Origin: Paramecium octaurelia
Lineage: Eukaryota; Ciliophora; Oligohymenophorea; Peniculida; Parameciidae
Length of the DNA: 64,000 nucleotides
Assembly (NCBI GenBank): GCA_905182995.1
Contig: CAJJDP010000042.1
Coordinates: forward strand, 509,975 to 573,974
Reading direction: 5' to 3'
Shown here: in pieces, positions 34,364-45,863 of the stretch
How the letters are laid out: every line of letters starts with the position of its first letter
How positions within the stretch are numbered: the stretch's first letter is position 1
Translations under genes and position numbers: made by a program
The notes under the pieces: generated by a model
What the model was told of the DNA's origin: nothing
Database searches by the model: none
The model's input: only the letters and a program-made list of their open reading frames with translations

Positions 34364-35219
34364 CAGTATTTTCATATAAATAATCATATAACAATAACAT
34401 AATCATAAGATATTTATTTAATCATTCAGATCGCCCATAAATTGTACACACTAGCTAAATTTAATCTTAAAATATCTTACTTCAAATCCCCTGTTTGCTA
34501 CAATTTCCAATCGTGATAAATAAATTAATTCAATTTGCAATCTCAACAATGTAAGCGTGATTCTGATACTCTGAGTGCGTTGTCAATCCTAATAATCATT
34601 TAATTATTAGGTTTTTTGTACTTTGCTGTAATAAAGGTAATCTAACTCTTAGCTTGTTAACAAATATAAAGAGCCATGCGTTTACAAGTTTTCTCAATCA
34701 TATAAATTTGTACAATTATAGATTGTATATTTTTAGAACATTTTAAAACTGAGGCAAATACTTTATAGCCTTCTATTTTACCTACGACAATGTATTAAGT
34801 AAACTGTAATCAGATTAAAATTACTAGCTTTGTTAACTGAACACAATTAATTCCATTTTGTAATAAAACTATCCAATTAGAAATCCTGATGATCTATATG
34901 ATCAAAGAGATATCTTAATAAAGGGTGCTCTATTTATAAATTTAAGTCCTCAGTTAATATAAAAAAACATCTACTAACTATTAATTCTTGATGGTCTGAT
35001 AATGCGATTTAATTTTAATTCCTCTTTTTTTATGCTAAACATTTAAAATAATTCCTTGAATATTATACATACACGGTTTAATATATTTGATTGCTTCTCT
35101 ACATATTACAATTTGATTTATAGGGAATCAATGTTTGTTTATATGGTATTATAGTGTATATAATTTTAATAAAATAAAATTATTAAAAATGAGTAGAATA
35201 TTTTATTCTCAAATTATAT
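34364..35219. other. Long intergenic stretch with weak coding-like frame
   Basis: About 855 bp. A TGA-free plus-strand frame runs from about 34755 to 35261 (about 165 codons), including a polar piece NPDDLYDQRDILIKG, but it has no clear start, domain or splice sites; it may be a relic. The first part holds the hairpin described separately. No tRNA seen. Confidence 0.35.
34588..34617 (+). ncRNA. Perfect 9-bp hairpin followed by six T; possible 3' end of a small RNA
   Basis: CCTAATAAT (34588-34596), six-base loop, ATTATTAGG (34603-34611), then TTTTTT. A stem followed directly by a T run in otherwise noncoding DNA resembles the end of an RNA polymerase III transcript or a structured RNA. The upstream sequence did not match any snRNA or tRNA I know. 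Confidence 0.25.
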
Positions 35220-37026
35220 TCAAAGGTATCCAATTTATTTCATTACGATCTTAACAAAATGAATTAAGATATCGTATCTCATTTTTGGTGTTTTCAATTT
35301 AGGCAATGGCAAGTAGGTTGTAACTTGTTCATACATTTTTCTAGTTTTTCTGAATTTCTCCAATCTACAAATTTTTTTAGAATCTGCTTCCTAATCTCTG
35401 TTGATATTCAAAGGAGGCCTACTACTAAAGATTTCTTCACTTATTGTAGCCAATGGCTTAACACCAATTTTCCCTCTTATTTTATAATTATCAGTTTCTA
35501 TTTAATAAATATGAGGGGGTAAGTAAGTACTTTCACCTATTCCTCCGAAACATAGAATGTTGCTACCATAGATACAGCTTGAATGACTCCACCTTTTAGT
35601 TTACAATCCTTATCTTTAAGCGATAATCCAAGAGCTGTTTTTAAGATTGAATATAAAAATTTCATTTTGATATTCTGTTTTTTCTTGAGATCTGCCACCT
35701 ATCAAAATTAAATAATCACCCACATTTTCCATAGTGTGATTATATCTGCCCTCTGGAGCTTAGCCAGAATACTGTACCTTTTCCCAACCAATTGGATGAA
35801 GTCCATAAAATAACATCTTCATTAATGGAAATGAATTCAATTTGGCGGTTTATCCACCAAAAATATAAACAGTTTCAATATTTTTTTTACTATCATACGC
35901 TGTACATTGAGCATGCTACGCAATCCCTTCTTCAAATAACAATTTTTAACCGGTCCATCTTTTAGAATCCAAGGAATAAAATAATGTATCGTTTAGTAAT
36001 TTCTCTGCTGCGTCTAATCCACCAGTAATCACCATTAGTTTTCCAAAGAGGACTGATGCTTTGTGTTCTCTCCTAGGTTCTACTGATTCTAATGAAGTTG
36101 TCCATTAGTTATTGATTGTATTGAATAATCCAATAGTAGAATAAACTTACCTTATTTTCATTTTATGATCATAATAACCAGATCCACCAAAGAAAACCAA
36201 AAATTACTTCCAGATAACCATCGAATGACTGGTAATAAATAGTTAAACATTTGAACAATAATTGCTCCACTCTTGCTTTTCTATTTAATATATATATAAA
36301 TATATACTTAAATCGAACCACCAAACTTCATTTGTTATCCCTCCTCCACTCATTCCTCCAAATACATAAAGTCTATCTCTGATTACTCCTATTTGTGCAG
36401 ATTCCCTTCTCCTTGGTACTGCGTATGAATATGATGTTAAAGTCTCTTCAAAAAATGAAACAGCTGGTTATTCTTCTTCTATTTTTTCTTCCGTGGCTTT
36501 TCTTTTTTATTAGAATACTCTTTAAATTGTTGGGAATGTTTGTTTTTCTGTTGATTTTGCTATTCCCAGTTATTTTTCTAATTATTTTAAGCTCTATGGT
36601 TCTTAATGTGGAACTTTACGTTACAGCGATTTAAATTTCTTTTCACTTAAACTAATATCTCTATAGGTTTCAGACATTTTATTTCTTTGTAACTAAAGAA
36701 AGCTTTGCTAAATAAACTTTTATTGGGATTTGTTTGCTATCAATTCAACAAATTCTCCTGCTTAACTGTTACGTAGATAATGGAAATGAGATGAAATATC
36801 TTCTAAAGTACTGTTTTCTATGCTTGGAAGAGCTAACAACATTCTATAGACCATAAATACTTAATTTCCCTGTGTGTTCGGATTCCATTTTCAATTTCCT
36901 TTTTTTCTCCTGAACTTATGATGTATTGTTTTGATGTCTAATGGCAAGTTGCATAGATTCATCTTTTATACTCTTCAACAAATCTTTATACTTGTCTCTT
37001 TCTAAATTTAAATTAGCTGCACTCAT
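35220..37026 (-). CDS. Kelch-repeat protein with helical N-terminus, 578 aa
   Basis: ATG 37026; introns 36833-36851 (19 nt), 36281-36307 (27 nt) and 35927-35950 (24 nt); TGA 35220-35222; exact multiple. Residues 1 to about 200 are helical and charged (ERDKYKDLLKSIKDESMQL). From about residue 205 come kelch repeats with their GG doublets and W: LYVFGGMSGGGITNEVWWFD, FLVFFGGSGYYD, LMVITGG, VYIFGGQTAKLNSFPLM, LILIGGRSQEKTEYQNEIF and ILCFGGIGEST. That gives six blades, enough for one beta-propeller. The C-terminal tail is basic. Kelch propellers mediate protein contacts; there is no BTB or F-box, so a ubiquitin role is not indicated. Confidence 0.88.
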
Positions 37027-37165
37027 TCAATGATTATAGACAAATTAAATAATGTTTTAAAAGGAAACCTAACTTATTTTCTTAAGGTAATTTCAAGAAA
37101 AAATGATATATAATAATTAATAAAAAAAGATTAACAAAGAAAAAGATATCATTATCTTTGAGTTT

Positions 37166-39638
37166 TCATTTATCGTCAGAAGATTCAGTGTCAAGATGAT
37201 CTAAATCTTTTTAACTTTTCAATTTAAATTCATCAAATCTAATAATTAATCCTTTTGTCCACATCTTATCAATCTGATCCAATCTCCTATTGATTTGATG
37301 ATACTTCAATACAAATTTTTCCATTTCTTCAGTAGTATGATCTTCTATTACTAAATCTTTTATCCATTTGGGATAGAATCTATTAATCCTCTGCGGAGAT
37401 GATGCTACTGTACTTTTTTGATAATTTTACACAATGCTCTTTAAAGTTGGATATACCTTCACTGACCTTTTATTGTGCATTAAAATAATTTATTTAATTT
37501 AAATATCGCTTAGTCGCCAATTAAATTTATTGTATTAATGATGACAATCTATTCTTTTGCGAATAGAACTTCGATGAACCGATTAACTGTGAACTGATGA
37601 GGATTTCCTAAAGTAAATTTAGAACTTATCTGATAAGCAACGCAATGGAAATACTCTCTTAATTAAATTGTAATTGTCTAAGTCTTTCCAATCCTCTGGG
37701 GGTGTTCTGATTAATTATTGATTAAACTGAATAATTCGAAACACAACAGATTTAAACCTTACCAGCAATTGTTCGTATTAATGTCTCTTTTTATCAATCA
37801 ATTGTTGAAGAACCAATTGATTATATTCATTAATATTTTTTAGCTCTTTGACTTCTATTCGCTTTTTCACTTCTTATCTAGTTTATTGTAATTAAATATG
37901 ACTGAATTGGATTAAAACCGATCTTCGAACCTTTTTTCTTTAAGCTAACTAATATGGTTTATTTAGATTTACATCTCTCAACTCTAAGGCTATTTATCAA
38001 CAACTTTCTTCTTCTATGAAATAGTTGCTTAACTTCAAAATATAAGTTTGGACTCATCTTCATAGATTTCTCGAATATAGCATAATCCACTTTTAAAATC
38101 AAAGACTTTTATAGTGCTACAGCATATGTTGCTCTCAAGGTTTCCTCGATAGCCTCGTATTCTCCAAACATAGTTCCCTCTAAAATATTTAATAAAGTGA
38201 ATTTCTTTTTAGTCATAATCCTTACGTCACCCTACAATAAAAAATATATCTCATTAGAATTCTAGCCTTCTCTATATATTAGATCATTTTCTTCAATAAA
38301 CAAGAATTGAACGTCATTTAATAATTCAATCGTAAAATTAATATCCTACATAAAAAAAGGCACTGCCTCACAAATTTACAGCATCCCACTTAAAACCAGG
38401 TAATTCTATATTTAATATGGTAAATCGCTAACCATCTTTTTATGATAACTAGACCAGAAAGCATTGTTGTTTAGGTTAGTTGTGATAAACCTTTGAAACT
38501 AGTTTTTTATCCTTTCTGGAAAGTCAGATATATAAGACAATTGCTCGAGCTAGAAATAATATTCGTCATCCTGATTCACCCCAGACCTTTACATCATATA
38601 AGCAAAATCTCCTATTGTAAAAGTGTAAAACCCTACTCCAATAATTAACCACAAGATTTAATATTCATACTTAATAGACTGAGAGCAATCACCATATCCA
38701 ATTGTTGTTATTGTTTGGGTTGATTGATAGAAGGCATCTAAATATTCTATTCCTAATAAGTAATGATATCCACAAGCAAATATGTGAATCAACAGAAATG
38801 CTGTTACCATTACATCTATTAGGAATTTAATCCCTTCCTTCAATTACATATCATTATATGGTAAAAATGAAGGTACTATTTTGTGCTAGTCTGCTTATCC
38901 CCTGTAGCTATGCTTTCTTTTAAATATAAAAAATTTTAATATTCTAAACAGTCTAAAAAGCCTCAAATTATCCAATCCTATGAAAATCCAAGGAAAAATT
39001 GACATAGAATCAAAAATAAACCATGTTTTCAAATAATGCATTGTTATATCAACAATTTATATTTTTAAAGTAGATGTTTCATCTATGTAAGCTGTCAAAA
39101 ACGTTAATAATATGTCAATGGAGAAAAGAGCATCTAAAATCATCACAATCCAATATAAATCACTTTCTAAATCATGGAATGTTATGAATATTGGGTAAAT
39201 TATACAAGAGCAAAATTGCAGTAAAGTCACGACTTTCATCCAATAAACTATTAGACAATCATCAGGATAAAATGGTATCACTTTCGTACGTTTTTAAAAA
39301 TAAAACTCTATTCTTTATTATAACCTCTCTTTTCGATATTACTCCAAAGAATCAAAAAAACATTGTATGATGATCAGTTTTTTCACAATTCTAGTAAATA
39401 CACTTCTAGTGTCTCTTGTTATAGTTGTTTTATCTTCGTAAGTATTAAAAGTCCTATCAATTACTTAAGTATAATACCCAAATATAGAGACAGTAGCTTA
39501 AGTTTTTAATTTTCTGTTCTAGGAACCATGAAACATGTATTAAGAGGAAGACCTGTTTCTTTGGGGTGGAATTTCAACAGAACAGGCTCCCTATGTAATT
39601 AGTTGTTCAGGATCTTCACGATCGCTTGTAAGCTACAT
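37166..39638 (-). CDS. Cyclic-nucleotide-gated-type K+ channel with TTIGYGD pore, 815 aa
   Basis: ATG 39638 (MQLTSDREDPEQLIT) to TGA 37166-37168; one intron (37878-37902); exact codon multiple. Basic N-terminus, then FYPDDC leading into S1 (VYWMKVVTLLQFCSCIIYP), S2-S3 (IVMILDALFSIDILL), an S4-like LRLFRLFRILKFF with basic residues every third position, S5, and a pore QTITTIGYGD near residue 312. S6 (WLIIGVGFYTFTIGDFAYM) and a C-linker precede a cyclic-nucleotide-binding domain (about 450-526: YREGQNSNEIYFLLQGDV, FGEYEAIEE). The long tail is Lys/Arg-rich and ends acidic (DTESSDDK). The filter has Ile where TVGYGD is usual. It is a separate subfamily from the channel at 820-3500, judged by differing pore and tail. 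Confidence 0.9.
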
Positions 39639-40442
39639 TAATTGTCTGAATTTTATTTATATCCAATTCTTAATTATAATCCAATTATTGCAAAAAATAA
39701 AAGTCAATAATGTTGATTCCAACCTTTATTGTAAACATATAGATAATTTCAAATTACACCAATTTAAAAGAGAAGATAGAGGGAATAATTATACTTGTTC
39801 ATGAACTCATAATCGACTATGAGTTTAATATAAAACTAAACAAATTTTGCTAAAGATATATCTATTAGTTATATAAAGGCTTTATTAAAATTATCCGAAA
39901 AACCAACGTTTAAGATTATCATCATATATTTTGTATTGGAATTCTTGTCCTTTAACTTTTTAATATGCGATTAATTTATTAAAAAATAATCATTGTCAAA
40001 TAGTCCTCTCCTTATTTATTAAATTCTTGATAATATTAGCTTTACATTTAAGTTACTTGGACTAAAGACATCTAAATTCAATCCAGTTATTCATAATTTT
40101 TTTTGATTTCCTCATTTATTTAAAGATTTAGTGATTATATAAAACCTTTATTTTTATCTTTCATCCAATTGACAGGTTTGATTAACATATATGAAATTCT
40201 CAACATTGAAAACAACGTATCAATATCTTCCAATCTTATAAGAACGTTAGAGAAGAAGTTTTTGTTAGAAAAATTACGAATGTAATGATTGATTAATATA
40301 TATAAGTACCATTCCTAGCTCCAAATAGAAGAGATCTAAGAATGTTATATGAACATCAGATATGATCGTTGAAATTATTAATCCTGTTATAAAGCATAAA
40401 TTTTTGCTTCTAAGAATTTATTATTTTTATTATTGTATAACA
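39639..40442 (-). pseudogene. Noncoding gap with possible gene relic (about 39749-40290)
   Basis: On the minus strand, coding-like pieces occur in two frames: RLEDIDTLFSMLRISYML with IKKNYEQLD upstream, then DVFSPSNLNVKLILSRIQQI and INQSHIKKLKDKNSNTKYMM ending at TGA 39749-39751. TGA codons separate them and no clean intron repairs the junction. No domain recognised. The remainder is AT-rich spacer upstream of DRC11. Confidence 0.3.
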
Positions 40443-43031
40443 ATGTCAAAATAATACTATAATAATATGTGGCAAGAGACAATAAATGATATTCAAGACT
40501 TGATTTAGGTGGAAAATTTCTAAAACGAGCCAGACTTTTTAAAAAAGCCACCTCAGGATCTTTTTTAGCATTATGCCCAAAATTACATTCGTTACATTGG
40601 GATTTATAAAAAGTTTTAAATAAAAAATAATTATTATTAGATTAGAGGATTGTTATGATTAGATGGTGCATCCATAGAAAAAAATAAATTTGAAGGAATT
40701 GCTAGAATTAGCAATTATTAGAATGATTGAAAATAAAAAATTAGTCATCTAATATAATGTGCACTCAAACAGTTATCAATCAGACATGGTGAATTTAGAT
40801 GAATTAATTACTGACTTAAAACTTACTCCAGATTATTTGGAAGTGCCTATTCCAAGATATTTTAAAAAGGAAACAGACAAAGAAAGATTGGATGAAAGGA
40901 ACTTCATTATTGATAAAACTTTATAGGACATGGATTTGGGTTAGCCAGAAGAGACAGTTATAGAAGAATAATACTTTTTAGATACAAAGGAAGAAAACAT
41001 TTTAGAAATAATTTAGAGAAATGAAAGAGGAAGATAAGGTATTCAGAGAGGATTATAATGCAAATAATTAAGAAAAGAGAGATTAAGAAAAGAGAATAAA
41101 ACCAAAAGATTAGCTGAAGGAGAGGAGATTACTGATGAATAAGAAAATGAGAAAGCAGTTTTGATTATCCAAAAATATTTCAAAGGATACAAAGGAAGAG
41201 AACAGGTTTATTTTATGAGGGAAGAAGAGATGAAATTCTTGGGAATTCAGAGAGATGCAGAGGATCCAAAATAACAGAACTCCTAATTTATGAAAGCATA
41301 AGAATAAAGATAAAAGTAGAATATAATAATATTATTCTTAGAATGACATTGATATAACAATAACATATGAAAGATTATGAAGCTAAAAAAATTGAACTCA
41401 AAAAGTTGGTTTAGGAAACAGAAGGTCCAGAAATTAAAGAGAAGAAAATCAAAGAAAGAATTGATTGGATTGATATGTATTTAGATAAAACAGAAGGAAG
41501 TAAGAATAGAATAATATTAAGAAAAACTACCTGCTAAAGCTATTGATTATTATGATGATAAAAAAAGATACCCCCCAACTTAAGAAGAATTAGATGCTTT
41601 GAAGGGAGGAAAGAAAGGTGCTAAGAAGGAAAATAAACCTGAAAAGAAAGGTAAAAAAGGGAAAAAGGACAAGAAAGAAGAAAAGAAAGACACTATAGAT
41701 TTAACTACAGTGATAAAAATAAATGAGAGAGTTGAGGAATATTTGACAACTTGGGGATCAACAGATGATTCAACCAATTTTCAATAAACATTTGTAACTG
41801 ATGTTGCAAAAGGTTTAGTTAGATCATCTGTAGAAACTGAAATGAATAGTTTAGTTGATGAATTAATTGAAATTGAATTAGATAATAGACATTTGTTCTT
41901 ATTAAAGAAACCTAGAAAGAGACCACCCAAGCCTAAGGCACCAAAACCTCCTAAACCCAAGAATTTCAAAGTGCCTGGAGCAGGTGGTGTTAAAGGAAGA
42001 GATGTCTTTGATTTATTGAGTGAATTGTTAGAATATGGAATTGTAAAAAAATTAATGCCTGCCAACTTGGCTGATCTAAAAGGTGGTCAAAATGTATTGG
42101 GAGCAACATAAGAATAATAGTTTGCAACTACACCTGATCCTTCTTACCCTTAATTAAGATCGGCATTAGCTGAATTTGTTGGTATGTAATTGGGGTCCCC
42201 AATTTTGAAAGAAAAATTAGATAAAATGTCTTACTTCTTATTCTTTGGGCCTTCAGGCTCTGGAAAAACTTTAGCAATTAGAGCTTTGGCAACTGAGTGC
42301 AATGCAATGTTACTCGATATAACACCTAGTTCCCCTGAAGTGTAATAAAAATTTTCTGATAAATCTTCAATTGGAAAAACATTTTATACTGTATTTTATG
42401 TAGCTAAGGTTTTACATCCTACGATTATCTTTATGGATAACATAGAATAAGTTTTTGGATCTGCAAAAAAGAAAAAAGGTGTTCCTGCTGCTCCTTGGGC
42501 AAAATTAAAAAAGCCACTCTAAGATTTTAAAAAGGCTAAGTTTATTGAACCAACCACAAGAGTAGTTTTTATAGGTTCCACTAATTAACCAGAATTAATG
42601 ATTATGAAGGATACGAAAAACTTCTTTGAAAAAAAGTTCTTTTTCCCAATGTTAAATTATGATACTAGATTGACATTACTAAAATACTTTATTGAAGAAA
42701 AAGGAGTAAAATTGGAACCGAATTTCCCTTTAAGCACTTTGGCTCATCTGACAGAAGGATACACAGCAGGATCCTTCAAAAATGCTCTTGATAAAATAAT
42801 AACACCAGAAAGAATAAAAAAAATTCCTGATGAGCCGATCACTATTGATGAATTTGTGGCTAGACTTGCTAGATAACCATACGTAAAGTCTTAGGCTGAA
42901 TATGATAAATTAAGAGTATTCTTTATTAAATATTGTAGACCTTCTTTGATGAGGTAACAGGAACAAAAGACAGAAGAGAGAAATCTAAGGCTGTTGCTGT
43001 AGACCCGAAAAAGGGTGGGAAGAAAAAATGA
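40443..43031 (+). CDS. DRC11: DRC11/IQCA1: nexin-dynein regulatory complex subunit with AAA domain, 829 aa
   Basis: ATG 40443; introns 40613-40640, 41316-41341, 41500-41521 and 42916-42938; TGA 43029-43031; exact multiple. The start (MSKQYYNNMWQETINDIQDL), the DQMVHPQKK and LTPDYLEVPIPRYF segments, an IQ-type motif (AVLIIQKYFKGYKGREQV) and a Lys-rich block (about residues 370-395, GGKKGAKKENKPEKKGKK) are typical of IQCA1. So is the proline/lysine stretch KRPPKPKAPKPPKPK. The AAA module has Walker A FGPSGSGKTL near residue 577, a Walker B-like TIIFMDNIEQ (Asn in place of the catalytic Glu) and sensor-1 region FIGSTNQPE. The tail DEVTGTKDRREK follows the last intron. Length equals human IQCA1 (about 820). 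It sits in the N-DRC of motile cilia. The Walker B change suggests weak or absent ATP hydrolysis. Confidence 0.94.
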
Positions 43032-43074
43032 TATATAATCATTAAATCAAATATATAATAAATATTAATATTAA

Positions 43075-43609
43075 ATGGCGTGTTGTTCATGTTCCTAATC
43101 GCTGATTTTCACAATTGTCTTGATCACATTATTGTTTTCTGCTGTCACCATTGACGGTGTTAGATTTGCTTGGTTAACGATTTCATTTATGTTCGGAATA
43201 GTGCTAATGATAGGTATGATATCATCCTCTATCTTATTTAATAGATTACATGTTTTCAAACGAAAAAGGATTCATGTATGACCCAGATTATAAAACTTGG
43301 AGATAAAAAACTCAAACAGATGCATGATTATTCTATATTTTACATACATTAATAGCACAATTCATTATTTTACTCTATATTTTAATTATTATATTCATAC
43401 TTATTTGTGTTGATTATTTCAATGATATAATTGATATTATAAAGCAATTGATCATTGAATATTGTCATATCACACCATTTAGAGAACAAATATGCAAATT
43501 ACTTGGATGCAGAATGAAATCAATCACATTTGTTACTCTTAGAATGTATTGCAGGGAAAAAATCAAGACTTTTGATAATTGGAATAGAACAGGTAAATTC
43601 ACATCTTGA
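43075..43609 (+). CDS. Small cysteine-rich membrane protein with in-frame TGA
   Basis: ATG 43075 (MACCSCSQSLIFTIVLITLL), a 31-nt intron (43214-43244), two hydrophobic segments, then KGFMYDPDYKTWRQKTQTDA and TGA 43325-43327: a 73-aa product. The same frame then stays open for another 93 codons to TGA 43607-43609 and looks coding: hydrophobic (ILLYILIIIFILICV) followed by a Cys-containing tail (HITPFREQICKLLGCRM, MYCREKIKTFDNWNR). No GT...AG intron can remove the first TGA. Either the real gene ends at 43327, or a Trp codon (TGG) became TGA and the gene is broken. A selenocysteine reading is possible in principle but unsupported. No family recognised. Confidence 0.5.
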
Positions 43610-43648
43610 TTATTCAATCTACATTAATAATTTTAATATTTATATTAA

Positions 43649-45633
43649 ATGAAAGGTGAAGTTGTCAATTTGGATCCAGAAACTAATCCTAAATTGAAGG
43701 AAATCTTGGATTTGCTTCTTTTAGCAGGCTATTTTAGAATTCGTATTCCCTCAATTAAGCCATTTGATAAGGTATTACTCATAAATCAACATGTAGATTT
43801 TGGGAGGTCTCAGTTGGTGTATTACATAATCTAACTTTGCTATTGATATTTAATATAATGATGACTATAATATAGGACAGAAGATCAAGGTTTCAGAATA
43901 AATTGTCAAATCTCTAATAGAGATGTAATCCCCATATAATCTTTAACCACATTAAATTTAAGGTCTAGATTTGAATGCCATATACCCTGTAATTAAATGG
44001 CTCATCAAATTTGTCTTAGAAACAAGAGAATTTAGATAAGATTAAAATTATAGAGTAAGTAAATTGGTTGGTAAAAATGCAAATTAAGCTTTATATTAAT
44101 AAGATTAAGAAGAAAAGAAGGCAATCTAAGAAATTGTATCATAATTAGATTTATTATAAGATAATAGATAAACTAAGAATTTGAAAAAATTATCAAAAAA
44201 AGACCCTTTACGTGTTTATTCTACATTAATTGAATATGGAGATTTATCAAGTCAAAGAACATATAACAAATTTTGTGCTTTGATTTCAGGAATTTAGAAA
44301 TAAAAATAAGGAAATCAGTAGAATGTAAGCGCTGTTAATAGCAAAACTCAATAAAATCCAACCTTAGCGTTCCAATAAAATTTATTTCTTGATGAAGTAC
44401 CTGAGAAAAAATAAACTAATTAAAACTAACAAGTAACTTTAGAACAGTTAACTAACCTATAAAAAGAGAAAATGTAGTAAGCCCAAGCATAAATAAAGGA
44501 AATGTCTCAAATAGCTGGTCCATCGGCAGAAGCAACTTTGAATGAAGAAGAAGGAAGGAAGTTTCAGAAATTATAAAGAAGAAATTCTATTGCTGGATAA
44601 TCATTATCTTAGTTGATTTCAAAAGAAAAAATTGCTGAGGGATTGAAATAATAAACCTAAGAAGAAGATCAAGAAGTAGTAAATACTGTAAACATAAAGT
44701 TATAAGAGAAAATTATTCTCGAATAATAATTTAAATTATAACAATAAAATCTTAACAATTTAGAGAAAGCTATAGAATAGGATATGTAGGAAGTAGAGTA
44801 GTTGGAATCATAAAACAACTAATTATAAGAATAAATAAATGAAGAAAAATCACGTCTTACTAAGATTGTAGATGCGCTAAAAGTAATTGAATCAAAGACG
44901 AAAAAAGCAAACCAAGCAGATATTAAAAGGGCTGAAGAATAGGTTGCAAAAAAAATTGAATTGAAAGAATAAAAAACAGAATTAAAAAAGGAGATTAAAT
45001 AAGAATAACAAAAAATAGAGAGAGAAAAAGAAGAAGCTTTAAAGAACATGCCGCAAGAAAATGATTAAGAATTATTAAAAGAGATGAAATCATAATATAA
45101 CTAAAAAAAGGAAAAATTTGAAAAGAAGTTCCAACAATTTCAACTTCTAAATTAGGAGATAGTTGTCCTCGAAAGAAAGTTAGAATCTTTTCCCTAGCCT
45201 TCTGAAATTGCCCAATATCATCAAAGATTTTTAGAATTATACGATTCGATCAATGAAGAGATGGAATCAAATAAAAAATTATTATTGAAGTATAATAATT
45301 TACTAGAAGTGAAATAACTGGCAGCTTAATTTGTGGATATTTATAGAACATTTAAGGAGAATTATACCAATAATTTAAAGGATAAAAAAGGGAAAATTGA
45401 ATTATCCTAAAATTTAGATTCTACCTACAAAGTATTATATTAACTAATTTTAGTAACTATAAAAATAATTATAACTTTATTAAGAGAAGCTATAATAGTC
45501 TGAAAACAAAAGATAAAGTATTATGGAACAATATCGACAAGCTTTGGCAATTGAAAGAGAGTATTATAAATTATTAAAGGAAATTAAATTTGAATATGAA
45601 AAGTACGAATAATATACAAATAAAAATGAATGA
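43649..45633 (+). CDS. CCDC93: CCDC93 (Commander/CCC complex subunit), 645 aa
   Basis: ATG 43649; introns 43772-43796 and 45432-45453; TGA 45631-45633; exact multiple. The N-terminus is diagnostic of CCDC93: [69 protein letters not shown]. This CH-like head is followed by the recurrent LIEYG piece ([13 protein letters not shown]) and then about 350 residues of Gln/Glu/Lys-rich coiled coil, ending in the conserved [20 protein letters not shown]. Length compares with 631 aa in human. CCDC93 joins CCDC22 and COMMD proteins in endosomal recycling with WASH and retriever. The last intron is needed to recover the conserved end. Confidence 0.95.
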
Positions 45634-45863
45634 CATTAATAAAATAAATCAATAATAATATTAATTGTATTTTAATTTGTGTTTATTACGTTATCAAACC
45701 CTATATGTATTACTCAATAGATTGAATGCAGTGTAAAAGATAAAGAAGATCAAATTAACTAATAGAATCGTAATAATCAGATTTAATACAATTATTATTT
45801 TTTAACTATTCCAAGCAAAATCTATTATTTGATATTATTGATAATTATAAATTACTTTACTTC

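Noticed and set aside
34500-34580. C/D-box snoRNA (GTGATAA ... CTGA)
   Set aside because: The C box is imperfect, no terminal stem brings the boxes together and no guide complementarity could be checked.
36395-36634. 79-codon hydrophobic plus-strand frame
   Set aside because: Antisense of the Glu/Lys/Gln-rich part of the kelch gene, which naturally gives a Leu/Phe-rich shadow.
43325-43327. Selenocysteine reading of the in-frame TGA
   Set aside because: No recognised selenoprotein family, no partner Cys context and no visible SECIS-like structure; a lost Trp codon or a true stop is simpler.
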